Shown here piece by piece: positions 9,980 to 21,051 of a stretch of 32,704 nucleotides of DNA. Origin of the DNA: Saccoglossus kowalevskii (taxonomy: Eukaryota; Hemichordata; Enteropneusta; Harrimaniidae). Under the pieces are notes generated by a model. It was not told the DNA's origin. It did no database searches and worked only from the letters and a program-made list of their open reading frames with translations. The stretch spans positions 44,726 to 77,429 of the forward strand of contig NW_003141810.1 of NCBI RefSeq assembly GCF_000003605.2, given 5' to 3'. The translations under genes and the position numbers were made by a program. Each line of letters begins with the position of its first letter. Positions within the stretch are counted from its first letter, which is position 1.

Positions 9980-11413
9980 CGATTCCCAATCTTCCAGGCA
10001 GAGTTCTATTCCACGAATATCCACTTTCGGTGATCTAACCGCAAGGAACTCAGGGGAAGGAGAATGAGAATTACCGTCAGACGCGATGTAATTCTATTTG
10101 CGCATGCGTAACCTACCTAGTAACGGGCGAGGGTAGGACAAAAATATAAAAAGTCAAAAGAGCACCGGTAAACGTGCAACCCGGAAGCGGCATATTTTAA
10201 ACAGTTTAACGATAGCGGAGCGAGTGTGTTTGGGTGCAAGCGAGGGCAGCTAGAACAACTATTTAAGACAGCTGGGAAACGTGGATTTGCAGTTGAGAAA
10301 GATGATTTTTCAGAGAAAATAGACTGAAATAGAGATGGGACGTGTGTGTGTAAAATATGACCGCGACATAGTTTTCAACTCCCAAAATACTGTTATGAAC
10401 ACTAGTGTTGTGTTCGGGAATCGTCTCGCTCGGCTGATGCCGCTTACACGTAGAGATACCAGAGATCGACCCAAATGAATACACATTAGTTCATTACAGA
10501 GAACGCGTTTCTGCCGTACCTGTATAGTTCTAAATATAGAATACCCGACATTTGACGTTTTTAGCTCGGTTTTGGAGTTACATTCGTGGACTACTTTATG
10601 TATCATCACGCGTCAAACAATCGGAACCGGCGGCACACAAGAGCGTATGACGTCGTGGTATAACATAACTTCACTTATTTCACGTATAACGAATCTATAA
10701 AGGACGGCGGTCGTCGTGTAGGGTTCGTTCAAATGTCTTGCAAACAAGCAATGTATTTTACAGGCGTTGTATACCAGCCGTGGCAATTACATGTATATAT
10801 ATTTTTTATATAAAAGCGAAGTTACCACGACTGGTCTATTCTGGGCGTATTCATTGTTATTAATTATTCTTAGTATGGAATTCGGGGGTGAAACACTTCC
10901 AAAAGAAGAAAGTAGGCGTGCGCTTGTGCAAAAGATTCTACGCGTCAGGCCACGCGTCGAACTCCGAACAGTTCGATACGGGTTACTTATCGTAAAGCGC
11001 AAAGACCTATGGGAAGGAGATTGACTACGCGTGCATTACAGTTGGCCATAAATCGCATGACAGTGTTCATTGGTTTATTGCGTAAAAGTAAGAAGCTCAT
11101 GAAGTGTTATATATAATGACGTATTTTGAGAAACTTGTTCTAATATTTTTCAAAATATCAGCCTACAATTTGAGATATGGCATATTACCTCTGAAATAGG
11201 AACCTATGGTAAAAGCACTATAATACTGCCAAAATGACCACTATCCACTGAAATACGAAAATTAAGCTGATGACCCCCAATTGTTTTAAAATCAGTATTT
11301 TTATAATGCCTGGAAGTACAATTTATTGGAAAATGAATGAATTCTGGGTATTAGAAATTACGAGTAGGCTTCTAAAGTTAACACGGTGTGGGTGCGACGG
11401 TTGTGGCGATTGA
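9980..11413. other. Spacer with one MITE fragment
   Basis: Apart from the family C fragment near 10690, only short incoherent frames are visible (for example 10767-11024). Confidence 0.5.
10690..10780 (-). mobile_element. MITE family C, partial reverse copy
   Basis: ACGGCGGTCGTCGTGTAGGG, TTCGTTCAAATG, AAGCAATGTATTTTACAGGC and GTTGTATACC match family C in reverse up to the ACGCGTTGTATACG position. A further piece (CAGTTCGATACGGGTTACTT) appears near 10968 in the opposite order, so this locus is rearranged or holds two fragments. Confidence 0.55.
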
Positions 11414-11944
11414 CTAAGTGCGATTTTCAGTACATGTTACAGACGACGCTGTAGAATCAATTGTGAGAATAACACAGTTGGCATCATGCCAGATATTATA
11501 ATTGATCAATACATCCAATTTGCCATACTCGCGTGTACTATGTCGAGGCGAAGGCGAGGATTCTATTGTTTTCCCAAGGATAAACGGAATGATATCACTA
11601 TGAACAAAATAATCATGACAAACAGTGATAATAAAAAAAATATTGATACTGCAACCGTATTTTATAAAAAAAAGTGTAATATACGGCGGTATGTTGTGAT
11701 AAATCACGTGACCAAACGAGAATAGCGGGGGTGTTTGCAAATAAAGGCGAGTATGTTGGCCACAAACACTACTGCAAGTAAGTGCCGGGTAATTACCTAA
11801 TTCGACGCTGTATAATAGGTGTCGTAAATAAAAGTAACTCTCCGAGGTCCACAGGAAGATGATTAGGCAAATACACACAAATATGTGGATGCCAGGAATT
11901 CGTGGAATTTTCTTTTGAAAGGATAGCACGCTTGTTTGATGCAA
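11414..11944 (-). CDS. Long open frame, unidentified, doubtful
   Basis: This is a 176-codon frame with an ATG and one strongly hydrophobic segment at about residues 19-33 (IHIFVCICLIIFLW). A second lies near residues 90-110. Composition is otherwise like translated AT-rich non-coding DNA: many Ile, Tyr, His and Cys, with no motif. In about 33 kb read in six frames, one stop-free run of this length is expected by chance at order one. No promoter, splice or neighbour evidence helps. Confidence 0.12.
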   Translation of the reverse strand: MHQTSVLSFQKKIPRIPGIHIFVCICLIIFLWTSESYFYLRHLLYSVELGNYPALTCSSVCGQHTRLYLQTPPLFSFGHVIYHNIPPYITLFFIKYGCSINIFFIITVCHDYFVHSDIIPFILGKTIESSPSPRHSTREYGKLDVLINYNIWHDANCVILTIDSTASSVTCTENRT

Positions 11945-13037
11945 TAAATAGAATTAAATGAATAGTTTTACGAACAGATGATTCTCGTCAGACGCCAATA
12001 CGAACCCAAATGAGGCAGTATTTTACGATTTTAAGTGCCCGTTTGCATTCACAGCAAATCGTGTGCTGAAAAACGCTGTCAGGAGGCTAGTATGCCCGTA
12101 TTCAGGGGGATTCAATGATGTCTGCGTACAGCGACAGATGCTTGGTGCGGGTGTGGCCCCCGCATTCCGACCAACAATGCCACTTACATTGGAAATTACT
12201 TAAGATGTGTTATTTCGTGAAGCAAAGAAGGTCAAAACAACAAATCTCTTCGCCGTTCTTTTATTTCTCTGTCGTATAGTGTGCGATTAATCATTTGATG
12301 TGACATTTGTTATATAAATGTTAGTAAACATACATTAACGGTGTCTGTATTAGTTCCTATCTATCGATCTTATTGATACAGCATACATATTTTGAGAAAT
12401 TGTGCTTAAGGTTATCCGGGCATAAGTTGGTTAAAATATTTGTTTAAAACGTAGCAAGTATAATACAAGGTAATACACGGCGTCGGAAAGTCATGTTGAA
12501 GATTTAAGTTCAGCTGATTATGATTTGTGCGGTGTTCGTTCGTGACACCCATGTTAAGTCCTGTTAAGCATATTCGATAATTAATTGCGGTGTACGTTTC
12601 TGTTTTGAAATGAAATCAACTATGTGACGTTACAACATGTATTCTATATTTAGTTATTTTGTCAAGTTATCGTCGGGGAGGTAATTGACAGATAACCCTC
12701 GTTACTCACCTGTTTATTGGTTCATGCCGCGTGGGTCACGAGCTAGGCGCAAACATCGCGAGTAGGGCGTTAAGTGTTATTGGGCGTTAAGTGTTAACGG
12801 ATATTCGAGTGCCGGGCGGAAATCAGAAGTTACTGACACTGGCTCAAGTGTTTTCAGACTTAACTGAAACACTCTTCAATTCAATGAATTAAAATGAATA
12901 TAAACAATGGCGGCAAGTCGATGCTAGACTTGTATTGCGGTTTAGTGTGTCCGTGTTTGAGTTGTCTTGGCAAGCTGCAGCGCTCACCATCACGGAATAT
13001 GGTTCAGCTACGCAAAAGGGGTTGACTATCAAACAAT
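11945..13037. other. Spacer, nothing recognised
   Basis: The only structure seen is a short direct repeat, GGGCGTTAAGTGTTA, at 12765 and 12782 (17-bp period). No gene is supported. Confidence 0.5.
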
Positions 13038-13207
13038 CTAGAGGGCGATTGTATTTTTCTTGCGGGGGGGGGTCTTCGCAGGGACATATTCGTATAAAAA
13101 AATTACAGGGATTATGACAACAGTCCGACTGAAATTTTAGTAAAAATTACGAGTTGCGAAGTTTCTCTATCACACCCCCCCCCCAGAATTTCCAATGCGC
13201 GACCCTT
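13038..13207. mobile_element. Possible G-tract-ended MITE
   Basis: The left side AGAGGGCGATTGTATTTTTC followed by G9 (13064-13072) mirrors the right side: C10 (13175-13184) then AGAATTTCCAATGCGCGACC. The inverted match is imperfect and has small gaps. No target duplication is clear. Confidence 0.4.
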
Positions 13208-14406
13208 GGCAGTCGCGAAGCTAGTTTACTTTATCTCAATATTTGGATATCTGGAATTAAATCTTAGTACGTAGGCGTGAAATTTACAGCCGTAGTAATT
13301 TCTAGCAGCCTAGCAATGAACAATTGTCACGTGACCACCTGTTGGAATGTACCAAGTAACACAACGTAAATTGGTTTTAGGTACGGTTTTATACATTTTC
13401 GAAAATATGATAAATGGTACTGTCTCTCGTTATGCAAACATTCTTTAATGACACATTGAACTTCAGCATTTTTTTTCCTATAGCCGATCGGTACTCTTCC
13501 CTCACCCACATGGGGAAGATGTCACGGTGTAGAGTAAAATGGCGCGCGGTCAGCCACTCAATCCTAAATGCTCTTTGATTGAAAAAATCTGATCAAAAAA
13601 AATCGACGTTCCAAATATTTTGAGCTGCAGTACAGATTTTCTCAAAATTCGGTTGAAGATAGTGGCAGAATATAACCACTTGGCGGCCATTCTGCTTTGA
13701 CCCAGAGGGTAACATTAGAATACGCATTAGAAAGCAGACACGCACTGTGAGGTTCAATCCACTATCCAACGATATAACCTTTCACCTATCGGTATAATCC
13801 CATTTGTAAGCATGTTCATTAGAACAAACTAACAATGATCTACATGGGATTACATCAAATTGCCATTTAACGGATTGATGGGAAATCGTGACATAGACGT
13901 CAAGGCGGACACTGTTCAACTTGCAATGAACTTACTTAAGCATACTGCGTGCACTGGCAGCAATTACATTTTATAAATTCAATATACATTGATATATCTA
14001 TATACGTTTTTACGATTTTCTGCGCAAACTTGTCAATGATTCTTTTCTGGTGTTCATTGAGAGGTGGGGTAGAATTACTTGTCAATTCGCTTCGTTTGTT
14101 GGTAGTTGTTGTGTCCAGTTAGATTCTCATAACTGATTCTCTCAATTCTCGATACTAAAGGCAACGCAGCCACAGTAATGGTTACACTGAGAAACTAACT
14201 GTGACCGACCGACCAGTCATCACTGACTCATCACGGCGACGCATAGTAGCATCTACAAGAGGCAACGCATGTGTTACACGATTGTCTCGTGTAAAATGAT
14301 TTTTATGGCGATTATTATTTTGACGCATTTCACTACCACGGCGGAACCCTGTAAATGCTAAAGTAAACTTATAGAATAAAGACGCATATGTTTTTTCGTT
14401 ATTTAA
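13208..14406. other. Spacer, nothing recognised
   Basis: AT-rich DNA. A B-box-like GGTTCAATCC at about 13752 has no matching A box or cloverleaf. No coding signal was seen. Confidence 0.5.
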
Positions 14407-14410
14407 TTAA

Positions 14411-14521
14411 CGCGCCGCGTCCTGTTCGACATGGGACTCATAGCGACGTATACAACGCGTGTAAAATACATTGTTTATTTACATGAAATTCAAACACGCG
14501 CTGCGCGACGACCACCGCGCG
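14411..14521 (+). mobile_element. MITE family C, 5'-shortened copy
   Basis: It is nearly identical to the copy at 4326 from CGCGCCGCGTCCTGTTCGA to CGACGACCACCGCGC, but lacks the outer left inverted end. TTAA (14407-14410) still precedes it. The right flank reads TTGA, probably a mutated TTAA. Confidence 0.75.
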
Positions 14522-15768
14522 TTGATAAGACCAAGACGCGCGTGTAGCCAATGCAAAATTGTGTCCATTTGGTCCGAATTTGACAAATAAATTATGTAAT
14601 ATTTTGTTGCACCTCAAGTTGACGGGACAAATGTGGCGTGAAAGAGTAAATGACCACGAGTGTGTTATTAAGTCCCAGTAAATTACAGAACGCGTTTGTG
14701 TATCTTGCTAAAACAAAACCAAAATTTAAATATTGTGTTTTTATTTATACAAATCCAATTTGCAATATTGAAAGTGGAATATGCTGCTCAAATTGAGGTA
14801 TTCACGCGCTGACCACATTTCAAGACTCGGTATTTCTGCTTCGGAATAAACAGCACCAAACTGATCAACTACTGCGGCGACAAAACATGAGTTCGTGTTG
14901 ATTCCATCGCCGCTAGACATCCTCTCAACAAAAACGTCCTAATTATGTGAAGATTCGTTGAGCAGTATAGTTATTATCCACTTTGCGTCCTCGTGTTGCC
15001 GGTAAGTGGTGTGGTAGATTGTGGTGTAAATCAATTCGATTTGCGTGAAAAATTAGCAATGCGGTGTAACCGTGATTTGAGTACGCGTACTCACTGTGGA
15101 GACAGTAATGATGTGAAATATAGGAAGAATATCGCATTACATTTGGGGAAATATAGTTAACACAGTTAATTGGTTTTTATTTGTATAGTGGGCGAGGTAT
15201 TTCTAATTAGGTGCGCTCCAAACGTGGGCGAATATGTGTTATACAACACGTGTGTTCACGGTGCTTAGTCCACGTGGGAAAACAGTACGCCCCTGTCGTG
15301 ATTTCTGCGCTTACTCGAACGCAACAGCAACCCGTGGTGAATGTAACAACAAACGAGCGTCGGGTGACATTTCTCCGAGTATCATTTCCTGCGATCTACA
15401 GTTGACATTCAGAAGTTTGTGTCATTCATGTTTAATAACCGTACAGCGACGCACAAACAGTGCCGCATACTATCGTGTGTACAGATACGAAAATAGTTCC
15501 ATAGTCGTTCGAACGATGAAAAGGGCATCGAAATGTAATCACAACCTGTAATCGGATCTGATAAGCGTATAAATACCACACAAACATACATCCCCGTTAT
15601 CCATCCTTCGCTAGTAGTTTCCATGGCAACTATTCAGTCGCCATCAATCACTGTTCGAGAAACAAGCCTATAACTCCGCAAATTGAAATCGCAGAGTAGT
15701 GCAAAAAGGACAACGTCATACACGCATACACTCACTTTCACGCGTGGATCAAAGAAAGCGAAACGCCC
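14522..15768. other. Spacer, nothing recognised
   Basis: Open frames of 60-105 codons exist on both strands (for example 15234-15551), but overlapping frames are equally open and none carries a motif. Confidence 0.5.
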
Positions 15769-15981
15769 TTGTATATTCAATTAATTCCGTATTATTCATT
15801 TAAAACGACCACGCCAATTGTACACGTAAATCGGCATACAACGATGTTAATGTCATCAGTAACAACGGTGGCGCGCATATACCAGAGGTTGTCACATGGA
15901 TCCAACTTGGTAGTGGTGAACGGAAGTTTCGGTGGAATAGTTGTTCATATGCCGAAAAAGAAAATCATTAAGAAAATTTAG
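15769..15981 (+). CDS. Short ORF with basic tail, doubtful
   Basis: This is a 70-codon frame with a Val/Gly-rich stretch (LVVVNGSFGGIVVHM) followed by a lysine-rich C-terminus (PKKKIIKKI). An AATAAA lies about 400 bp downstream (16381-16386), after a small perfect hairpin, AGGCC GGT GGCCT (about 16353-16365). That would suit the 3' end of a transcript. No acceptor or homology was recognised. Confidence 0.12.
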   Translation: MYIQLIPYYSFKTTTPIVHVNRHTTMLMSSVTTVARIYQRLSHGSNLVVVNGSFGGIVVHMPKKKIIKKI

Positions 15982-18170
15982 GGTTTCTGTGCATTATTTC
16001 CGAATGGAATCGTAGATATACGGTTACGCATTAATAGAGAACAAAGATTATGTACGAATATCACTGTATGTCCAATTAATGCTGAGAACACGCTTTGCTA
16101 GAATCAGAAAACCCAATAATTATTATAAGTATTATCAACTTATCCAAATTTAGATATTCTGAATTGAAATAACGTCACGGTTATTATAGTGTCAAGCACT
16201 CAAGTTGTTTTCATCCCATTGTTTGAATATAATACTCTAGTAATAGTATGTAAATGATCAGAGTTGCATTTGTGTCTGTATATGTATAATAATTTTATGT
16301 TTCTTCTGTTGTGTGTCATCAGTTGCATAGTGTGTGTATGATGTATACATTTAGGCCGGTGGCCTATTGTATTTGATTAAAATAAATTTCGGAAATTTCG
16401 ACTACTGTTGTTTCATTCACTATAACAATTTAAATGTCAAAATAACAATGTGTATTTGTTTCTTCTTTCGAGAGAGACAAATCATTATTTAGGTACAATT
16501 ACTCATCCTTCATAATAACAAGTTTTGCGAGGTGTTCCGTTCAGGGAGTAATACCTATTTTCTGTGTTGCGTGCGTTCGTCTTCCTTTGTTTTGCATTGT
16601 AACCAACATCTTCCGACGATGAAATTCGAACGCGCTGCGCGATGACTGTTGAATTTCGAGGTATATTTCTTTTCCTACTAGATTGTATCTTCTCATTCCA
16701 TGCAACATTTTTATGGTACTCGTTTTCAACGCAGTACTCCCATTTACGGAATAGTCAGAATAATGCACATACAAACTTTTTCATAAATATCGCGCCCTCA
16801 CAGTTTTCGGTGGGAGAAGTCTTTCAGGTAAACCCAAAAAAAGGCTTCGGGGGGGGGGCTTATTTTCCTGAAAGCACAGGCAGGTCAGAAGAATATTGTT
16901 GTTGTTGAGAATAAATCATTTGAAAATTATTTTATGTGTGTGAAACTGAACATGATAAACATGATTTAAAAAATATAAAAATATACCACAATAGGCCATG
17001 CGCATAACCCCTAAAGTCACACGTTCTAGTACTTTTTGCGAGTATTGATCTCAAAAAGGTATATTTTAAATGTTGCCAAGGTTGTATATATATATTTTTT
17101 AAATTTCAAACACATCTGCTTGCATTTTGGTGAAATTCTAATTAATAGTGAATTTGTACCTTGAGTACCTTAAGTACCCGGATGTGAGACCATTTCGGGT
17201 CATGACTATTGTTTTTACAAAGTGCAACAAGCCGTTACTATTACATATTTGTTGATGCTAATGACGTTTATGTGTATGTATCGGAATTCACATTTTTGAT
17301 GATTTGTTCACCCCCCCCCCCCATTATTTCCATACATGGTCACTCCCTTACAAAGTTTTTCTAATATACTCGTTTCTCTGTCAATTACACGTAATTCAAC
17401 GTAGGGTAAATGTGTTATGAGTTCATTATTTCAAGGCTGTGTCATTCATCTCAACGTCAGTGTGTGGGAAGGTGTCGTTAATTAGTTCTACTATACGTGG
17501 TCTGTGCGTCAAACGTCTGTAATACACAATTTGAACATTCTAAGTGTTCGAAATGTCAAATATGGATGTAATAAAACCATTTAGTGTTCTCTAAATGCCA
17601 TCAGATCACAGAGTCGAAAACAACACTATACAAATATCTTTTAGATCTAATAAAAATGATAAGAAACTTAACTATTTACATCAGTCAGAGAAACATAAGT
17701 ATTTGTAAATTTGGATGATAACTAGATAATGACTGCGAAAGGTTATTCATATTGCATTTTAATCACCGTGCTTGTGTGATAACACCTGCCCTCGTTGTTG
17801 CTCTTGTTGAACCTGAACTGAATCACACCCATTTGCGAATTGAATGCCGATTCAAGTGATTATATCTCGACGTGTGCGCTGTTTCTTGTGCTTTCTGCAG
17901 TTCTTTCCTGAATATTCATATTATGCTTATTTCATGACTATGTGCTCTGCATGTGCCCTGCTTCTCCTAGTCCTGTCATTTTGCTGTGTTTTCTGTGATT
18001 TATTCTGATCGTTCTGTAGAATTACATTGTTAAGCTTATTTCAAGCATTTCTCACTCTGAAGTTTTACATAAAAACATTTTTTTTTTATTTTTCACGCTA
18101 CTGTACTTAAGACCTGATTTACTTTTTGTGTTTCCGTGGTTATTTTTCACATTTGCTGAATATAAAGTCT
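15982..18170. other. AT-rich spacer with one MITE scrap
   Basis: It contains a small family C fragment (GAAATTCGAACGCGCTGCGC at about 16621), poly-G near 16850, poly-C near 17311 and a short TA run near 17087. Otherwise nothing was recognised. Confidence 0.5.
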
Positions 18171-18346
18171 GTGGCAGGGAGAGATTCTAAGCTCATCAAC
18201 CACGTCACCGATGGCAGTAGTCAGTCGAGGCTTGGAGAATGCTTCTCCCATGAAGTATGTGACAGGGAGTGATTCTAAGCTCATCAACCACGTCACCGAT
18301 GGCAGTAGTCAGTCGAGGCTTGGAGAATGCTTCTCCCCTGGTCATA
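18171..18346. repeat. 88-bp tandem duplication
   Basis: Two near-identical 88-bp copies contain GATTCTAAGCTCATCAACCA, GTCACCGATGGCAGTAGTCA and GTCGAGGCTTGGAGAATGCT. They differ at only a few bases at the left edge and at the CCATG/CCCTG junction, so the duplication is recent. Confidence 0.92.
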
Positions 18347-18525
18347 TTATGTGTTCTGCTTCCCCGGGTCATCCAAAGTTGCTTCATCCCCTGCGGATTC
18401 TACCATGTCCACTGTTCTCCTACACTTATGCGCTTTGCCTCCTCTAGTCCGCCCATGTGTACTGCTTTCTCTAGTCCTTCAATGTGTCCATTTCCCTCTA
18501 GTACTAGTATGTGTCATGCTTCTAT
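18347..18525. repeat. Degraded minisatellite, left part
   Basis: Loosely repeating ATGTGT-CTGCTTC-CTCTAGTCC blocks recur about every 25-30 bp (for example 18452, 18481 and 18507). Similar blocks occur at about 17940-17980 and, beyond the inserted family B MITE, at about 18858-18900. The MITE therefore split this array. Confidence 0.55.
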
Positions 18526-18847
18526 CCTCGGGGGCGGGCTACGTCACGAACGTTCTACGTTGCTAAGACGCGCACGACTGTACCACGTATTTCTATGGGC
18601 TTTGTGCGCGCTGCTGTGGAACGCCGGTGGAACCGGTGAAAACTAGAGAAAACAACACAAACTCAACTTTGAAGTAATCCTGAACAACCAAATTCATATA
18701 TGTTACACACGTAGGGCTAATCTTGTTACACTGTTCAGGGGATTCTCAACAACCATCGCAAAGTACCGTTTTCTGCGAGTTTTTTGTCTTTGTTTTCACC
18801 GCGAGGGTTGCCAGGCGGTAGAAAATGCCCGGATGTCCGCCCCGAGG
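18526..18847 (+). mobile_element. MITE family B, copy 1
   Basis: This 322-bp element has inverted ends CCTCGGGGGCGG and a slightly shortened CCGCCCCGAGG. AT dinucleotides flank both sides in all three copies and may be the target duplication or part of the end. It shares long internal blocks with 26055-26377, including GCGCGCTGCTGTGGAACGCC and GGCTAATCTTGTTACACTGT. It contains no transposase. Confidence 0.88.
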
Positions 18848-18990
18848 ATTGGCCCTATTTTGTGTGCCTCTTCACATGATCCTACAATGTATCCTTCTTC
18901 TCGTGATAAAATTGAGGCATGTCCGAGATCCTTTCGCTTAGATGCTCTCACGAGAATAGATCGTCTTTACAGTATCGTTTTGATTAAATA

Positions 18991-19204
18991 ACTACTGTAA
19001 AACACTTTGAAATAGCTACATGCTATTTTAGCAAATTTGACTCCATGCATGAATTAACAGAATCTTAATTTAGCTAAAGTGCTAATAATCTCATTGTGAG
19101 AATAAACTTCATTTTATATTAGCGATATCTTAGTTTAGCGAAAGTATTGATTAGCTAAATTAGCTAAAATTACATGTAAGCTAAAAAGACATGTTTTACA
19201 GTTG
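18991..19204. mobile_element. TA-flanked MITE, Tc1/mariner-like
   Basis: The ends CTACTGTAAAACA and TGTTTTACAGTTG are inverted copies with one mismatch. TA lies outside both (18989-18990 and 19205-19206). The interior repeats a TTAGCTAAA/TTTAGCGAAAG motif several times (near 19069, 19132 and 19151-19170) and is partly self-complementary. Confidence 0.65.
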
Positions 19205-19206
19205 TA

Positions 19207-19848
19207 CACAAGCGTGTTTTTAACTGCAGCTCTGCCTATAGTTGTCTACTTCCATAAATGATTACACGTTTCACATTTAGTCAGAAATTACTTGAAAATA
19301 TCAGCATGAAATGAATAATAAAATATACCATTTTTGAAATACTAGATTATTCCTTCGCTCATTAGCATATAACACTCACACAATAAAACACGTGACACGC
19401 CTGTATTTTCGATATATGGAGTGTCATTAGTACAATGTTACATTCGCAGTGGCCTCTTATAACCCAAGCAACCCAGACAGCCTTGCCCGCTTCCGTGGAT
19501 GACTACTGTCCCGCGATAAATTATTCGTAACCACGTTCATTTCTGGCCTGGCAAGTTTCTATTGAAATCTTCATGCCCAATTAGCGGGGATGATTTTGTT
19601 GTTTTCTACCGTTGGTGGCGTGATACCTTTTAGTCCAACTACGCGGAATGGAACACGATATTTCAGTCCCGTTCAACGGAAATAATTATCGGTCCCCTCA
19701 CTATAATATCCATTCTTCTTAGAAAGCCACCTAAATAGACTAACTGACTAACAGAAAAAGGAGGGGGAGTGAATGTGTTATAGAAGAAAACGAGAAAGAG
19801 GAGTGATGCATTGCTGCGAGTCTTACTTCCCTCATTAGCACCGCCTAT
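19207..19848. other. Spacer, nothing recognised
   Basis: No coding or repeat signal was seen between the two MITEs. Confidence 0.5.
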
Positions 19849-20088
19849 TCTCGGGCGGACATCCGGGCATTTTCACCACCTGGCAACCATCACGGTGAAA
19901 ACAAAGACTGAAAACTCTAAGAAAACGGTACTTTGGGATGACTGTTGAGACTCCCCTGAATAGTGTAACAAGAATACCCATGCATGTGCAATACATGTAA
20001 ATTTGGTTAGGCAGTATGGCGCGTCTTAGCAACGTGGAACGTGACGTAGTTCCGATCAAGTCCGTCAAGGTAAAAAGTCCGCCCGAGG
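19849..20088 (-). mobile_element. MITE family B, copy 3, inverted and deleted
   Basis: Both ends remain (TCTCGGGCGGACATCCGGGC and GTCCGCCCGAGG), but about 110 bp of the middle found in the other copies is missing. A short extra stretch is present near 20058-20077. Orientation is opposite to copies 1 and 2. Flanking AT dinucleotides are present. Confidence 0.85.
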
Positions 20089-20625
20089 ATACATGCGCAT
20101 GCGCATTTTGCTAAGTCATATAAACTTGCCATGTGTTTATTTTTTTTAAATTGACAGCATTTATTTCTTGAAATACTTTAATTATTCATGGAATAATTGA
20201 ATTAATTTAACTCACGAAAACAGAGTAAACATCTGGATTACACAAACAACTAATAAAATTACAAAATTTATTGTTAATTTTTACTTATGTTCCGATATGA
20301 CCAACTAAAGAATGTTTTAATTGGCTCATTTACATTGTATTTTTTGCAATAAGTGTATACAATTTCGAGTTTATTAAAACTCTGACGATGAATTCAATAA
20401 TTATATGTTTTTAACATTCTTGTTTACAATGTATTTAACCTCATACAATCTTTCGCGTTTTGTTTTTTTTCGATTTGTGTTGGATGTATAATAAAATGTA
20501 TTACCTTCAATGGATTGTCGCATTTAGGGCGAAATCCGTCTTTTCTTTTACAAATATAGATAAGCATGTGCATCATGGAAACTAAATAATAATTTGTACG
20601 AAGGTAAAGACAGCGTTCAATTACT
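20089..20625. other. Probable 3' UTR and flank of the minus-strand gene
   Basis: Very AT-rich sequence downstream of the stop codon of the minus-strand gene. It contains several minus-strand AATAAA motifs, the nearest at 20370-20375. Confidence 0.4.
20370..20375 (-). promoter_or_regulatory. Candidate polyadenylation signal AATAAA
   Basis: It lies about 250 bp beyond the stop codon of the terminal exon. Other AATAAA copies lie further downstream, so the site used is uncertain. Confidence 0.35.
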
Positions 20626-21051
20626 CTAATCAATATTAAAATCATTGTCTGGCGCGGTATCGTCGTTGTCATTGTTAACTTCCCCGTTCTCTCCATCGTG
20701 ATTTGTTTGTTTGATGTTTGGACTTTCACTGGCACATTCGCGTCGACGTACACTTACTGCCCCGGCCGTAGAGGGCTCTCTGTCGCAATAACCCGTTGTC
20801 TTATGTAACTGTTTAAAGATTTCCAACAAGGCCAATTTTTGATCGTGGAGTTTCTTTACTTTCTGTCGTTGCATCAAATGTATCTGTGTCATGCGATCCC
20901 CAAGTTTTGTCTCCTCGGAACTATTTCGCGTGATGGCGCTTCTCACAGATTTAGAATGACCAAGAAACATTGGCTCGATGTCCAACATATCCCGTAATCG
21001 ACGTGTATGGCTGCTATGTTCCATTATCACGCGAGTTGTTTTGCGTTCGAC
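20626..21051 (-). CDS. Terminal coding exon of coiled-coil protein gene
   Basis: On the minus strand an acceptor (ATTGATTTCAG) ends at 21052. The frame is open from the first base (phase 0), through residues VERKTTRVIMEH, to a stop at 20628-20626, giving 141 residues. It contains LDIEPMFLGHSKSVRSAITR, then a charged helix (about residues 46-77 of the exon, MTQIHLMQRQKVKKLHDQKL onward) with a heptad-like Leu/Ile pattern, and ends in an Asn/Asp-rich acidic tail (NNDNDD...DNDFNID). Joined to the exon at 24808-25920 this makes about 512 residues. The phase matches and the styles of the two parts agree, both charged and low in hydrophobics. I do not recognise a named domain. Confidence 0.7.
   Translation of the reverse strand, partial: VERKTTRVIMEHSSHTRRLRDMLDIEPMFLGHSKSVRSAITRNSSEETKLGDRMTQIHLMQRQKVKKLHDQKLALLEIFKQLHKTTGYCDREPSTAGAVSVRRRECASESPNIKQTNHDGENGEVNNDNDDTAPDNDFNID

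Noticed and set aside
9768-10067. 99-codon plus-strand frame
   Set aside because: It reads through a family C MITE and the adjacent inverted repeat, with no protein-like motif.
13745-13765. B-box-like GGTTCAATCC suggesting a tRNA or SINE
   Set aside because: There is no A box at the right distance and no cloverleaf pairing.
18211-18646. Three overlapping plus-strand frames of 78-125 codons
   Set aside because: They run through the 88-bp duplication, a degraded minisatellite and a MITE. No single frame is favoured.
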